28,123 nucleotides of DNA, taken from DASZZV01 sp035544835. GTDB lineage: Bacteria > Acidobacteriota > Thermoanaerobaculia > Gp7-AA8. How positions within the stretch are numbered: position 1 is the first letter of the stretch; each line of letters begins with the position of its first letter. Positions 1 to 8,106 of this stretch are shown piece by piece. The position numbers were made by a program, and so were the translations under genes. The DNA lies in the NCBI GenBank assembly GCA_035544835.1, contig DASZZV010000263.1:1-28123 (forward strand). Direction: 5' to 3'. The notes beneath the pieces were generated by a model, which did no database searches, was not told the origin of the DNA, and saw only the letters and a program-made list of their open reading frames with translations.

Positions 1-13
1 CGAAGGGTCGAGT

Positions 14-206
14 CCCCCGCCCAGATCCCTCGCTCGACGCTCGGGATGACACCTCCGCAAAGCGGCCTAAATACTGGGAGTTTCTTAGAAGCGTCGAGCG
101 AGGGATCTGGGTGGCGGCCTTACGGTCGCGGCGCCGGAAGATTGTGCGTAATACGCTTGGCTAAAGGGCCCCCGCCCAGATCCCTCGCTGCGGCTCGGGA
201 TGACAC
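14..206. repeat. Dispersed repeat cluster (two direct copies plus a long hairpin)
   Basis: Two direct copies of a roughly 38-base unit lie at 14-52 and 169-206. They share a CCCAGATCCCTCGCT core followed by a TCGGGATGACAC end and differ mainly in the few bases between. The first copy also forms an inverted repeat: 20-40 is the exact reverse complement of 91-111, giving a 21-bp stem around a 50-base loop. The segment 68-91 (ending in a TTTCTTAGAAG motif) recurs inverted at 28099-28122 with 23 of 24 bases identical. No gene is visible in 1-247, and the short open frame here is repeat sequence. I infer a high-copy intergenic repeat family; its mobility is unknown. Confidence 0.75.
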
Positions 207-247
207 ATCACTTCCCCGCTACCAGCAACCAGCCACGAAAACCTCTC

Positions 248-1780
248 CTACCCTCCCTTAATAATCTCCTTCAGCATCTCCTCCTGAAGCCGGTAAACGC
301 CCCACACGCCGCTGTGGTACTTGTTGAACAGAAATGAGAACGCATACACCTTCCCACTCTGAGCATGAACGTAACCGGAGAGTCCTATGACACCGACGAT
401 GTAGCCGGTCTTTGCGTAGACCTGCCGCGCGTAGGGTGGCTGATTCAACCGATGTTTGAGACGCGAGTCTGGCTCGCCGCTGTAGGGCATGGAGCTCAGA
501 AACTCGCCACGGTAAGGACTCTTCCACATGTACCGGAGCAGGTCGATGAAGGCATGCGCCGTGACCCGATTGAAACGCGACATCCCCGAGCCATCGATCT
601 GCTGAATCTGTTCGGGGGGCACTCCCACCTTCGTCTGCAGCCATTCGGCGATGGCGGCGCTGCCCCCTTTCCAGGAACCGTTCTTCTTTGTCTCGGCGCC
701 AATGATCTTGATGAGCTCCTCGGCGTAGTGGTTCTGGCTCTTCTTGTTGATGACCAGATTGATGATTGGCAGCGGCGTCTTATGCTGCGCCACCAGCCTC
801 CAGTCCTCTCTCGGATCCTTCGGCACGAGTTGAATCTGCCCGCCTACCCGAATGCCGTTGGTCTGAAACACTCCCGCCGTGACGTTGGCGAAATAGTCGA
901 TCGGATTCATGATCGTCACGTAGATGTCCGAGTTACCGGATCGCACCGGCACCCCGCCGCGAACGATGATGTTGTTGGTTCCCAGCATCCTGGTGACGAA
1001 GATGCCGCGACGGGCGCCGGTGAGACAGCTGTTCTCAACAGTCACATGAGTGTTTGGTGGCTCCAGCTGGATGATCGCCTTCTGTCCAGGCCTGCTGGGC
1101 AGGATCCGAACCATGACGCAGCCTTCCTGCATGGTGAACGCGGATATCGGAGCCTCGTACCAGTTCACCAACTGATCGACCGGCCAGGTCGGATGAATGT
1201 ATTCGGTATCCATGTAGCCGTATTCGAAGACCAGGTTTCCAGCGACGGCGTTAATGCCCTGCTTCTTCAGCTCGCGAACCCAGGTTTCAATGACAGCCGT
1301 GGCCTTTCCATCGTGGAAGCGGCTGCCGATGGTCGGGTCGCCTCCTCCGACAAACTTCACGTCCCCATTCAACGTGCCGGTCTTGTCGACCGCCCCGCGA
1401 ATGTAGACCGAGGTCGTCAGCTCGAAGGTCGGCTTGAGCAGGTCGAGGGCCGCGGCCGTCGTGAAGAGCTTCATGTTGGACGCGGGCGCAACCAGAAGAT
1501 CGGGATTACGTTGTCCGACGACGTGGCCGCTTTCGACTTCGGCGATCTGCACGCTGGCGATGGAGCCCGCCGCCACCGGGCTGTCCAGGAGCGACTGCAG
1601 GCGAGCCTCGAGGGTAGCGCCAGTGGCCGTCGCAACCGGTTGCGGAGCAGCGGCACGATGTCTTCGCGGCACCCTGCGACCAGCCTTCTTTTTCGTTGCG
1701 CTCTGCAGTGTGTCCCCTGGCAGGAGCAGCACCAGAAACATCACACAGACGGATACTGCTCTTCGGCGTAACTCATTCAT
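248..1780 (-). CDS. dacB: D-alanyl-D-alanine carboxypeptidase/endopeptidase (PBP4 type)
   Basis: A 510-residue periplasmic penicillin-binding protein of the S13 (PBP4) family, which trims or cleaves cross-linked peptidoglycan peptides. The N-terminus is a signal peptide (basic NELRRR, then hydrophobic VCVMFLVLLL), followed by a Lys/Arg/Ala/Pro-rich stretch to about residue 50. The three active-site motifs are visible: SxxK as S101-N-M-K104, the DGSGMSRFN block holding the second catalytic serine and asparagine, and a KTG box within VYAKTGY near the C-terminus. I chose ATG 1780 over the longer frame to 1861 because it starts directly at the signal peptide and has GAGGGG about 12 bases upstream. 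The extra 27 residues are Cys/Arg-rich and fit no export signal. It lies 84 bp after the RNase Z-like gene on the same strand and could be co-transcribed with it. S13 family membership is clear; the choice between carboxypeptidase and endopeptidase activity cannot be made from sequence. Confidence 0.93.
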   Translation of the reverse strand: MNELRRRAVSVCVMFLVLLLPGDTLQSATKKKAGRRVPRRHRAAAPQPVATATGATLEARLQSLLDSPVAAGSIASVQIAEVESGHVVGQRNPDLLVAPASNMKLFTTAAALDLLKPTFELTTSVYIRGAVDKTGTLNGDVKFVGGGDPTIGSRFHDGKATAVIETWVRELKKQGINAVAGNLVFEYGYMDTEYIHPTWPVDQLVNWYEAPISAFTMQEGCVMVRILPSRPGQKAIIQLEPPNTHVTVENSCLTGARRGIFVTRMLGTNNIIVRGGVPVRSGNSDIYVTIMNPIDYFANVTAGVFQTNGIRVGGQIQLVPKDPREDWRLVAQHKTPLPIINLVINKKSQNHYAEELIKIIGAETKKNGSWKGGSAAIAEWLQTKVGVPPEQIQQIDGSGMSRFNRVTAHAFIDLLRYMWKSPYRGEFLSSMPYSGEPDSRLKHRLNQPPYARQVYAKTGYIVGVIGLSGYVHAQSGKVYAFSFLFNKYHSGVWGVYRLQEEMLKEIIKGG

Positions 1781-1864
1781 TCGATGAAATGACCCCTCGA
1801 AATGGCGACGACTGGTGCAAAGGCGGCACCAGCATCCTTTCCGTTTCAGAAAAAGATTCACAGA

Positions 1865-2713
1865 CTACAACCGATCGTACGGTTCCGGGAGTGCCAGACG
1901 AATCCGCTCGCGTAGCACAGCAGGGCATCGTGAGGCGATCTCCTGATGAGCCTCGGCGGGAGAATCGCGCAGACTGAAATGAGTAAGGACGATGACCTCG
2001 TTTCGGAACCGCTCCGCGAAGTCGTAGAGATCCTCGACGTGAATGTGCGCGTACTCAGTGGCACGTCCGCGGTCCTCAGGGGCCGTGAAGGAGCACTCGA
2101 TGACCAGAACCGCGGTCGTGAACAGACTCTCACATTCCTCGAGCATGCGACGATCGGTATCGCCGGTGTAAAGAAGCAGTGAGCTCTCATGATCCTCGGC
2201 GATCTCGGCTCCAGCGGCGCGCATCCGGCCGATCTCTTCCCCGCTCAACGCAGTCAGCTCCGGCCGCAACTTCCGCCGCGTCTGGATGAACTCATAGGCG
2301 TTGGCCACGACCCGATGTGTGGCTCGATGGGCCCGCACAAAGAGATCCCGCCGCAGCGCGTGGCTCTCCCCGGGCCGCATGCCGACAAATTCGAGCCGGT
2401 ACTTCGTGTCCTCGAGCCGCTCGTGAACCTCCATGAGCGCCCGAAAATCGTCGAGATTACTCTCTGGAACGTAGATGGTTCCGGGCTCGAGACGTTGGAG
2501 CTTGCGTTGAGCGGCGTAGAAAGGAATCCCCGCGGCGTGATCGAGATGAGCATGCGTCACGAAGATGTCAGGAACTCCGATGAGGATATTGGGACATCGC
2601 CCGATATCGAGTGCCACGTTCAACTCACGGACGCGAAAGTAGGTCTCATTCCCGGCACGTGAGCTTCCCTGGAGGGTTAGACGTCCCGCGCGAATGGTGA
2701 GCGGCGTCGACAT
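1865..2713 (-). CDS. RNase Z-like metallo-beta-lactamase fold hydrolase
   Basis: A 282-residue cytoplasmic protein with the zinc-binding signature HAHLDH in the N-terminal third. Later blocks are GDT, ECSF, HIH and LTHFS, in the order expected for the RNase Z/ElaC branch of the metallo-beta-lactamase superfamily, which processes tRNA 3' ends. Between them is a helical insertion of charged residues. The chosen ATG at 2713 overlaps the stop of the upstream HAD gene (TGATG), suggesting translational coupling. The open frame extends to 2968, but that part is out-of-frame sequence of the HAD gene and gives an arginine-rich, unlikely N-terminus. The usual bacterial RNase Z opening is not well conserved, so it may be a paralogue acting on another phosphodiester. 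The fold is secure; the substrate is inferred. Confidence 0.85.
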   Translation of the reverse strand: MSTPLTIRAGRLTLQGSSRAGNETYFRVRELNVALDIGRCPNILIGVPDIFVTHAHLDHAAGIPFYAAQRKLQRLEPGTIYVPESNLDDFRALMEVHERLEDTKYRLEFVGMRPGESHALRRDLFVRAHRATHRVVANAYEFIQTRRKLRPELTALSGEEIGRMRAAGAEIAEDHESSLLLYTGDTDRRMLEECESLFTTAVLVIECSFTAPEDRGRATEYAHIHVEDLYDFAERFRNEVIVLTHFSLRDSPAEAHQEIASRCPAVLRERIRLALPEPYDRL

Positions 2714-3480
2714 CAGCCCAACGTCTCGATGACAGCCGGCAAATCCCGCAGATCGGTAATGACCGCATCGGCGGGCACAGTCTCGAAGGAGACGTCCGGG
2801 GCGAAGGCGCTGCCGCGAACGGCCGGAACGAAGTGCACCGCCTTCATTCCGAAAAGCTTGGCGCCGGAAACGTCGATCCAGGGGTGATCGCCGACGAAAA
2901 CCAACTCCTCGGGGGAGACCTCGAGGGAGCTTGCAAGACGCTCGAAAATAGAAGGACGTGGCTTGCATTCCCCATGTTCATCGGAGAACACCATGACGTC
3001 GAAATGGGCAGCGAGCTGATGAAACTGCAGGATCTCCCGGAGCGCACTCCCCGGGGTCCGGCCGGTGTTTGAAATGAGGCCGAGGCCGAGGCCACGCGCT
3101 TTGAGCTCAGAGATGGTCTCCAGCGCACCCGGCACGAGAAGTGGCGGGTCGTCGAGCGGGCCGCCGACATAGGCGCTCTCGATGCGATCTACGGCCGCCT
3201 CTTCAGCCAGAACGTCCGGCTCGAGATTCAGAAGCTCGATGAGGTGAACGACCTGCTGACGGCAGGGAATATCGAGATCCGCGGACCAGTACAAGTCGTA
3301 ACAGCGCTTCCACCCTTCCCGGTAGGCATGCTCGAGGTTTGACCTCGAGATCGAGTCCTGACCAAGTGACGACAGGGCGTCTTGAAGCCGATTCAGCCGC
3401 AAGGTCTCCTGTCGACGCGACAGCTCGGGAGGACTCGTGATCAACGTCTCCCACAGATCGAAGCCGACAGCCTTGATCAT
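2713..3480 (-). CDS. HAD-superfamily hydrolase
   Basis: A 255-residue HAD hydrolase with all four motifs: FDLWETL (motif I, nucleophile D8), SNTG (motif II), the lysine in CKPRPSIF (motif III) and GDHPWIDV (motif IV, metal-binding acids). A helical cap of about 80 residues sits between motifs I and II, typical of subfamily I. The residue two after the nucleophile is Trp rather than the Asp that acts as acid/base in most phosphatases, as also occurs in dehalogenase-like and some uncharacterised members. This makes phosphatase activity uncertain. The start is ATG 3480, five bases after the DUF2203 stop; a TTG at 3489 is the alternative. It is in one tight run with the MCE, DUF2203 and RNase Z-like genes. 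The substrate is unknown. Confidence 0.85.
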   Translation of the reverse strand: MIKAVGFDLWETLITSPPELSRRQETLRLNRLQDALSSLGQDSISRSNLEHAYREGWKRCYDLYWSADLDIPCRQQVVHLIELLNLEPDVLAEEAAVDRIESAYVGGPLDDPPLLVPGALETISELKARGLGLGLISNTGRTPGSALREILQFHQLAAHFDVMVFSDEHGECKPRPSIFERLASSLEVSPEELVFVGDHPWIDVSGAKLFGMKAVHFVPAVRGSAFAPDVSFETVPADAVITDLRDLPAVIETLG

Positions 3481-3485
3481 GAGGG

Positions 3486-3839
3486 TCAATTCAGCTGAAC
3501 ACGACCGCTGAATCCTTCCTCGTAGCCATGAAAGTATTGCAGAGCAGGTTCCGGATAACGCCAGCAGTAATAGCCGCTGCCGCTGTCGAAGTCTACCAGC
3601 CAGAGGCCCTTGACCTCGACGCCAATACCGAGAATCGATTCAACCCAGCCAGCGACGATCTTTTCATACTGTGGCTGGAGCTCGGGTGGCACCTCCGCCT
3701 CATCACCTTCGGTGTCGCCCTCCAGAAGGGCCTCCACCTGGCCCGCCGCCGCAGTGGTGATCTGTTGAACGGTCGGCAACAGCTCGATGGCCGCTTCGTA
3801 GGTGAAGATCCGTTTTTCTCTTCGAGACGTCGAGTTCAT
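3486..3839 (-). CDS. DUF2203 family protein
   Basis: A 117-residue soluble acidic protein. The pattern IFTYEAAIELLP at the start, a middle region with GIGVEVKGLWLVDFDS, then YYCWRYPEP and the C-terminal GYEEGFSGR match the DUF2203 family as I know it, whose function is undescribed. The start is ATG 3839, which overlaps the stop of the MCE-like gene by four bases (ATGA). The frame continues to 4001, but that stretch lies inside the MCE gene and is a shadow. A central acidic stretch (about residues 40-50) is a likely loop. The tight coupling suggests expression with its neighbours but does not reveal a role. Confidence 0.8.
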   Translation of the reverse strand: MNSTSRREKRIFTYEAAIELLPTVQQITTAAAGQVEALLEGDTEGDEAEVPPELQPQYEKIVAGWVESILGIGVEVKGLWLVDFDSGSGYYCWRYPEPALQYFHGYEEGFSGRVQLN

Positions 3840-4495
3840 TTTTCGGTTCGTACCTTCTCGAGCCACTCGTTGAACTGAGCACGCAGACGGTCGGCTTCGA
3901 TATCTCTTCGTCCGTTTCTCAACTGTAGTTCCACGGCATCGACCCTGGCACGCGCTGCAGCCATCTTCGCACCGTAGACCTGGCTGCCCTGCCTTTTCCA
4001 CTCCGGTACCTGTTTGCTCCAGATCTCAAAATCCCTGCTCCAATCCTCTTCGCGAGCTCTCGACACCATATTGGAGGCACTTCTCCCCAGCTGAAGGCCG
4101 TGGGTCGCAATCCAGCGTGTCACTCTACTGTCAGTGGCATGAATGACGGCCCCATCGCGTACCGGAGGCCCGACGGCGATGCTGTTGTTGACCTCGAGCG
4201 CAGCCGAGGCGCCCGATCCGGCCTCGTCGAACAGGGAATCGCTGAGGAGTTGATTCCGGTACTGGCGATCGATCCTGATCGAGACTGCGGTCTGACCATC
4301 CAGCGCGGTGACCCTTCTGACCCGGCCGATTACCAGCTGGCCGGCACGACAGGGACTGCTCTTGTGAAGCTTCGTTGGATGATCGAAAACCACCGTGGCG
4401 TGCAGGTCCTCTCGATGCTCGACCCATCGGGCCGAGTACCACACTCCCACCGCGAGAAGGAGGAGAAACAGAAAAGCGAGAATTTTCCGGAACAT
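3836..4495 (-). CDS. Single MCE (MlaD-like) domain membrane protein
   Basis: A 219-residue protein with one N-terminal membrane anchor (FRKILAFLFLLLLAVGVWY, residues 2-20). An MCE-like domain covers about residues 30-115: LHATVVFD, then a glycine/arginine turn reading LVIGRVRRVTALDG, VSIRIDRQY and LLSDSLFDE. MCE proteins bind lipid at the inner membrane facing the periplasm, usually with an MlaE permease and MlaF ATPase, none of which is in the window. The C-terminal 90 residues are charged and helical, probably a coiled coil. The start is ATG 4495, directly before the anchor; the frame continues upstream across acpP antisense and is rejected there. It is the first gene of the minus-strand set. 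The MCE assignment rests on pattern recall and is moderately certain. Confidence 0.6.
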   Translation of the reverse strand: MFRKILAFLFLLLLAVGVWYSARWVEHREDLHATVVFDHPTKLHKSSPCRAGQLVIGRVRRVTALDGQTAVSIRIDRQYRNQLLSDSLFDEAGSGASAALEVNNSIAVGPPVRDGAVIHATDSRVTRWIATHGLQLGRSASNMVSRAREEDWSRDFEIWSKQVPEWKRQGSQVYGAKMAAARARVDAVELQLRNGRRDIEADRLRAQFNEWLEKVRTEK

Positions 4496-4684
4496 GGACA
4501 CCCCATACGAGCCGATCCGGGGTAGCACCAGGGATCGGGCGGCAGCGTTGACTGCTGCAGAGTAGAGGCTCTCGCAGCGCCTTTGAATTGTCCACGATGC
4601 GAGTCTTGAAAGATAGACGAGAGAGCGGCCTTGTGCTAAAAGTTCGTAACTAAATTTGCGCGAGTGAAACTGGAGGTCAGTTCG

Positions 4685-4924
4685 ATGTCGGTACAGGATA
4701 GAGTGAAGTCGATTATCGTAGAGCAGCTGGGCGTCGACGCCGAAGAGGTTACGGCGGATGCGTCCTTCGTCGAAGATCTCGGTGCCGACTCGCTGGACAC
4801 CGTTGAGCTGATCATGGCCTTCGAAGAAGAATTCGGGATCGAAATCTCGGATGAAGAGGCAGAAAAGATCAAGCGCGTCAAAGACGCCGTCGAATACATC
4901 GACAAGAGCGCCAAGGCGCAATAA
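4685..4924 (+). CDS. acpP: Acyl carrier protein
   Basis: A 79-residue acidic protein carrying the growing acyl chain in fatty acid synthesis. The 4'-phosphopantetheine attachment site is S36 in the motif DLGADSLDTVEL, and the four-helix pattern with EEFGIEISDEEAEKI is typical of bacterial AcpP. The start at ATG 4685 is decided by GGAGG at 4672-4676, eight bases upstream; the GTG at 4664 lies before this ribosome binding site and is rejected. fabF follows 86 bp downstream on the same strand, the usual acpP-fabF pairing. The rnc gene that often follows is absent. Confidence 0.97.
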   Translation: MSVQDRVKSIIVEQLGVDAEEVTADASFVEDLGADSLDTVELIMAFEEEFGIEISDEEAEKIKRVKDAVEYIDKSAKAQ

Positions 4925-5010
4925 GGCTCATTCAAACTGGTTTTGAATTTCGAGGGAGCGCGTGCGGATCCGATCCGCGTGCCTCCCTCGATCTACTCTG
5001 GAGCGATCGG

Positions 5011-6252
5011 TTGGAAAAGAAAAGAGTCGTCATCACCGGAATCGGAATGGTGTCACCCCTCGGAATCGGGAACGAGAACACCTGGAACGCCCTGGTCGCA
5101 GGCAAGTCCGGCATCGGCCCTGTTACCCGCTTCGACACCAAAGAATATCCCTGCCGCATTGCTGGGGAAGTGAAGGGCTTCGATCCTGCAACCTGGATCG
5201 AAAAGAAGGAAATCAAGAAGTCCGACACGTTCATTCACTACGCGATTGCCGCTTCCCAGATGGCCATGGATGACGCGAAGCTTCAGATCGACGAATCGCT
5301 TTCCGAGCGAGCCGGTGTGATCATCGGTTCCGGCATCGGAGGCTTGCCGCTGATCGAGGAGACTCATACCAAGCTCCTGGAACGCGGACCGGGACGAATC
5401 TCTCCTTTTTTCATCCCTGGTCTGATCGTAAACCTGGCCGCGGGTCACGTGTCCATCCGCTTTAAAGCCAGGGGGCCGAACTCGGCGCCCTGCACGGCCT
5501 GCGCGACGGGCGCGCATGCCATCGGCGATTCCTTCAAGATCATCCAGCGGGGCGATGCCGACGTCATGATCTGCGGTGGTACTGAAGCCGTCATCAGCCC
5601 GCTTGCCCTCGGTGGGTTCGCGGCAATGCGTGCTCTTTCTACGCGGAATGACGATCCCGAACATGCCTCGCGTCCCTGGGATCTGAACCGCGATGGTTTC
5701 GTCATGGGTGAAGGCTCGGGGATCGTCATTCTCGAGGAGAGAGAACGAGCGATCGCGCGCGGCGCCAGAATCTATTGCGAGCTCACCGGCTACGCCATGA
5801 CCGGCGACGCCTATCACATCACCTCGCCATCAGAGAATGGCGACGGCATGGCCAGGGTCATGCAGCTGGCGCTAAAAGACGCAGGCTTGCAGCCCGAGCA
5901 GATCGACTACATCAATGCTCATGGCACTTCGACTCCGCACGGCGACGCGGCAGAGACGATTGCCATCAAGAGAGTTTTCGGAGATCACGCCTACAAGCTG
6001 GCCGTCAGTTCGACGAAGTCGATGACCGGGCACCTCTTGGGGGCCGCGGGAGGGCTCGAAACCGCCATCTGTGCAATGATCGCGCAGAACGGCCTGCTCC
6101 CCCCTACGATCAACTACGAGACGCCCGATCCGGCCTGTGACCTCGACTACGTTCCGAACACGGCGCGGAAAGCTCTGGTGCGTCACATCGCCTCGAATTC
6201 ATTCGGCTTCGGCGGCACGAACGCCACACTGATCATGTCCGTCCACGCGTAG
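5011..6252 (+). CDS. fabF: 3-oxoacyl-ACP synthase II (KAS II)
   Basis: A 413-residue condensing enzyme that elongates acyl-ACP with malonyl-ACP in the cytoplasm. The thiolase-fold catalytic triad is visible: C164 in CTACATGAH, H304 in NAHGTSTPHGD and H341 in STKSMTGH. The glycine-rich C-terminal block NSFGFGGTNAT is also present. The N-terminus KKRVVITGIGMVSPLG is the standard FabF opening. The start is TTG 5011, supported by GGAG at 5000-5003, seven bases upstream; there is no ATG before the conserved core. Length matches the family. It is probably co-transcribed with acpP and followed by a hairpin-rich region that may end transcription. Confidence 0.97.
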   Translation: MEKKRVVITGIGMVSPLGIGNENTWNALVAGKSGIGPVTRFDTKEYPCRIAGEVKGFDPATWIEKKEIKKSDTFIHYAIAASQMAMDDAKLQIDESLSERAGVIIGSGIGGLPLIEETHTKLLERGPGRISPFFIPGLIVNLAAGHVSIRFKARGPNSAPCTACATGAHAIGDSFKIIQRGDADVMICGGTEAVISPLALGGFAAMRALSTRNDDPEHASRPWDLNRDGFVMGEGSGIVILEERERAIARGARIYCELTGYAMTGDAYHITSPSENGDGMARVMQLALKDAGLQPEQIDYINAHGTSTPHGDAAETIAIKRVFGDHAYKLAVSSTKSMTGHLLGAAGGLETAICAMIAQNGLLPPTINYETPDPACDLDYVPNTARKALVRHIASNSFGFGGTNATLIMSVHA

Positions 6253-6254
6253 GA

Positions 6255-6270
6255 ACGCGCAGCTGCGCGT
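6255..6270. other. Perfect 16-bp palindrome after fabF
   Basis: ACGCGCAGCTGCGCGT is an exact palindrome starting three bases after the fabF stop. It could be a protein-binding site or part of a termination region; no T-run follows. Confidence 0.5.
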
Positions 6271-6296
6271 CCGGTACCGCGCGTGTCAAAACCAAA

Positions 6297-6419
6297 AGGG
6301 GGAAGGCGGCATCCTGCCGCCTCTGCAATTTCGTCAAATCGGAAAGCTCCTTCCTACGCGAGCGCGAAGGTTTCGTATTTTTGCGAGCGACAGAGGCATC
6401 AGGATTGCCGCCTCCCCCT
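6297..6419. repeat. REP/BIME-like inverted repeat between convergent genes
   Basis: Two arms of 27 bases, 6297-6323 and 6393-6419, are reverse complements apart from two mismatches and one gap in each. The left arm contains its own perfect hairpin AGGCGGCA-TCC-TGCCGCCT (6304-6322). The paired orientation of two palindromic units separated by about 70 bases resembles bacterial BIMEs. The right arm covers the stop codon of the minus-strand gene ending at 6418. It may act as a bidirectional terminator or mRNA 3' end protector; no T-run is present. Confidence 0.65.
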
Positions 6420-8073
6420 ACGGTTCTCGCGTTGCCAGAGTTGGAATTACCGCCGGTCCCGGACCAAGATTTCGCACCGACAAAACGTGGCGGCCGCTCA
6501 GTCCCTTCAAGGAGAGCTCGGTACCCGTAGCACTGTCATTCCCTATTCTCACCGTTCTCGTCCCGCCATCGTCCCAGCCGACGTAGACGATTGCCGACAC
6601 CTTGTCAGCAAAGTGAAGCCGCAGCAGTCCCTGGGTCTGCGCGGTGGGATCGATGCAGACGGAGAGCCGCCCGTCAGCAGACCAGTTGGAGTCCTCGAAA
6701 GTGGAGTTCTCCAGCATCGCCAGGCTACGATCGGCCTCAGCACTCGAACGACCCTCGGCGCGAAGAAGCGCACTCTCCACGATCAGGACGTCGCATCCTT
6801 TTGCCGCCGCCGGGGCGAGATACTCGAAGGCACGACGCGCCTCCTCCACCTGCCGGTCGGCAAGGCGCCTTTGAACCAGACGAAGGATGAAAGGCGTCCA
6901 CTCGAATGCGCCAGAGCTTACGGCCGTAACGAGCATCCGCTCGGATCCATAGACGTCGCCACCAAGAAGACGGCACGAGGCCGCTACGGGATCAGGAACA
7001 TCCGAGAGGACGGATGTCGCCCGAAGCAGGGCACCTCCGTCTACGGAAGTCTCGCGACCCGCTAGAAAGTAACGGACCATCTCGCCACGAGGATCTGTCT
7101 CCCAGCGACCCCCTTGATCGACGGGCCATAGCTCGAGAAGACGGGCGACCTGGGCGCGCCCCTGACCGTCATCAAAGTTCCAGAGGGAGTGCCGGGCGAA
7201 CCACTGCCGGGCGGCGGCGGGCAGTCCGGTGGAGTCTTGAAGGCGGGCGCGTTCCTCGACACGTTCCAGGTCTCGCTTTCGAGATCGCCATTCTGCTTGC
7301 CGCCATCTCTGACGCAAGGCCCATGCGGTGTCGAGATCGTTGCGGCTCATGAACGTTTGGAAGGCCGCATCCAGTGAGCCGGGCTCATCGGGAACCAACG
7401 CGGCAGCCCCCGCCGCCCCCAGGGCTTCGGTCGTCGCGGCGAAGGCGCGTGCGGCAAACGCCGGATTGAAAAAGGCGCGACGGATTACCGGAAGACTCGC
7501 CGTCCGTGTCGTCTGAGGAAGGAACGGCCAGCTCTCCAGCGTCGCGCCAGCAAGTGTATTCCACAGTCCGTCGTCGCCGGGCGCCCGAGAGGCGGCCAGG
7601 CGCAAGGGAACGAGCCACTGCTCAGCGGCCCGAAAGACATCGCTGGACTGCCGTTCCCGCGCATACGTCAGCTTCCCGGCAAGATACAGGTGGTACGGCC
7701 ATCCAGGTCGGATCGCCGCCGCTTGCAGCTCGAGGGCCCGAGCATCCTCGAGCTCGGCCGGAAGCCGGCGGACCGCCTGTAGCCAGAGAGACCGCAGCCG
7801 CGGCGAAAGCGCCTCGAGGGGAACTGTCCCCAGCGCGTCGTCGAGTGCCACAAGAGCTGCCGCCTGGTAAGCGATATCGGCCGATGGAGCGTCATCAATG
7901 ATCTCGCTCTCGCCGGGATGCCGCTCTTCGACCGAGTAATCACGCATGAACTTCCGAGCCTTCTCCCGCTCGGAGGTATCGTGCTGGTAGGCCATCACTG
8001 AAAATAGAAGAAGCAGAATAGAAAGCGCTGCCAGCACCATGCTGCGAGATCGCAGGACGAGGGGATCAGTCAC
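6418..8073 (-). CDS. Membrane-anchored RPGWPYH-motif protein, copy A (EPS locus)
   Basis: A 551-residue protein with one N-terminal transmembrane helix (about residues 12-28) followed by a long, Ala/Leu/Arg-rich helical region resembling TPR repeats and a beta-rich C-terminal 100 residues. It is a paralogue of the protein at 16965-18596: RPGWPYH occupies residues 122-128 in both, and LESWP, LVPD.P and GAFEWTPFI are shared. It lies directly downstream of the PHP phosphatase and Wzc-like kinase, the same place relative to Wzc as its paralogue. I infer a periplasm-facing scaffold for polysaccharide assembly. The GTG at 8073 is the annotated start; ATG 8040 would also keep the anchor, and neither has a good ribosome binding site. 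I recognise no named family. Confidence 0.75.
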   Translation of the reverse strand: MTDPLVLRSRSMVLAALSILLLLFSVMAYQHDTSEREKARKFMRDYSVEERHPGESEIIDDAPSADIAYQAAALVALDDALGTVPLEALSPRLRSLWLQAVRRLPAELEDARALELQAAAIRPGWPYHLYLAGKLTYARERQSSDVFRAAEQWLVPLRLAASRAPGDDGLWNTLAGATLESWPFLPQTTRTASLPVIRRAFFNPAFAARAFAATTEALGAAGAAALVPDEPGSLDAAFQTFMSRNDLDTAWALRQRWRQAEWRSRKRDLERVEERARLQDSTGLPAAARQWFARHSLWNFDDGQGRAQVARLLELWPVDQGGRWETDPRGEMVRYFLAGRETSVDGGALLRATSVLSDVPDPVAASCRLLGGDVYGSERMLVTAVSSGAFEWTPFILRLVQRRLADRQVEEARRAFEYLAPAAAKGCDVLIVESALLRAEGRSSAEADRSLAMLENSTFEDSNWSADGRLSVCIDPTAQTQGLLRLHFADKVSAIVYVGWDDGGTRTVRIGNDSATGTELSLKGLSGRHVLSVRNLGPGPAVIPTLATREP

Positions 8074-8106
8074 GCCCGGAGTGTAGCGAGTCTTGCCGAC
8101 AGAGGT

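Noticed and set aside
365..1771. Long plus-strand open frame (468 codons) opposite dacB
   Set aside because: It is antisense to a clear PBP4 gene; the product is His/Arg/Asp-rich with no recognisable domain, as expected for a shadow frame in GC-rich DNA.
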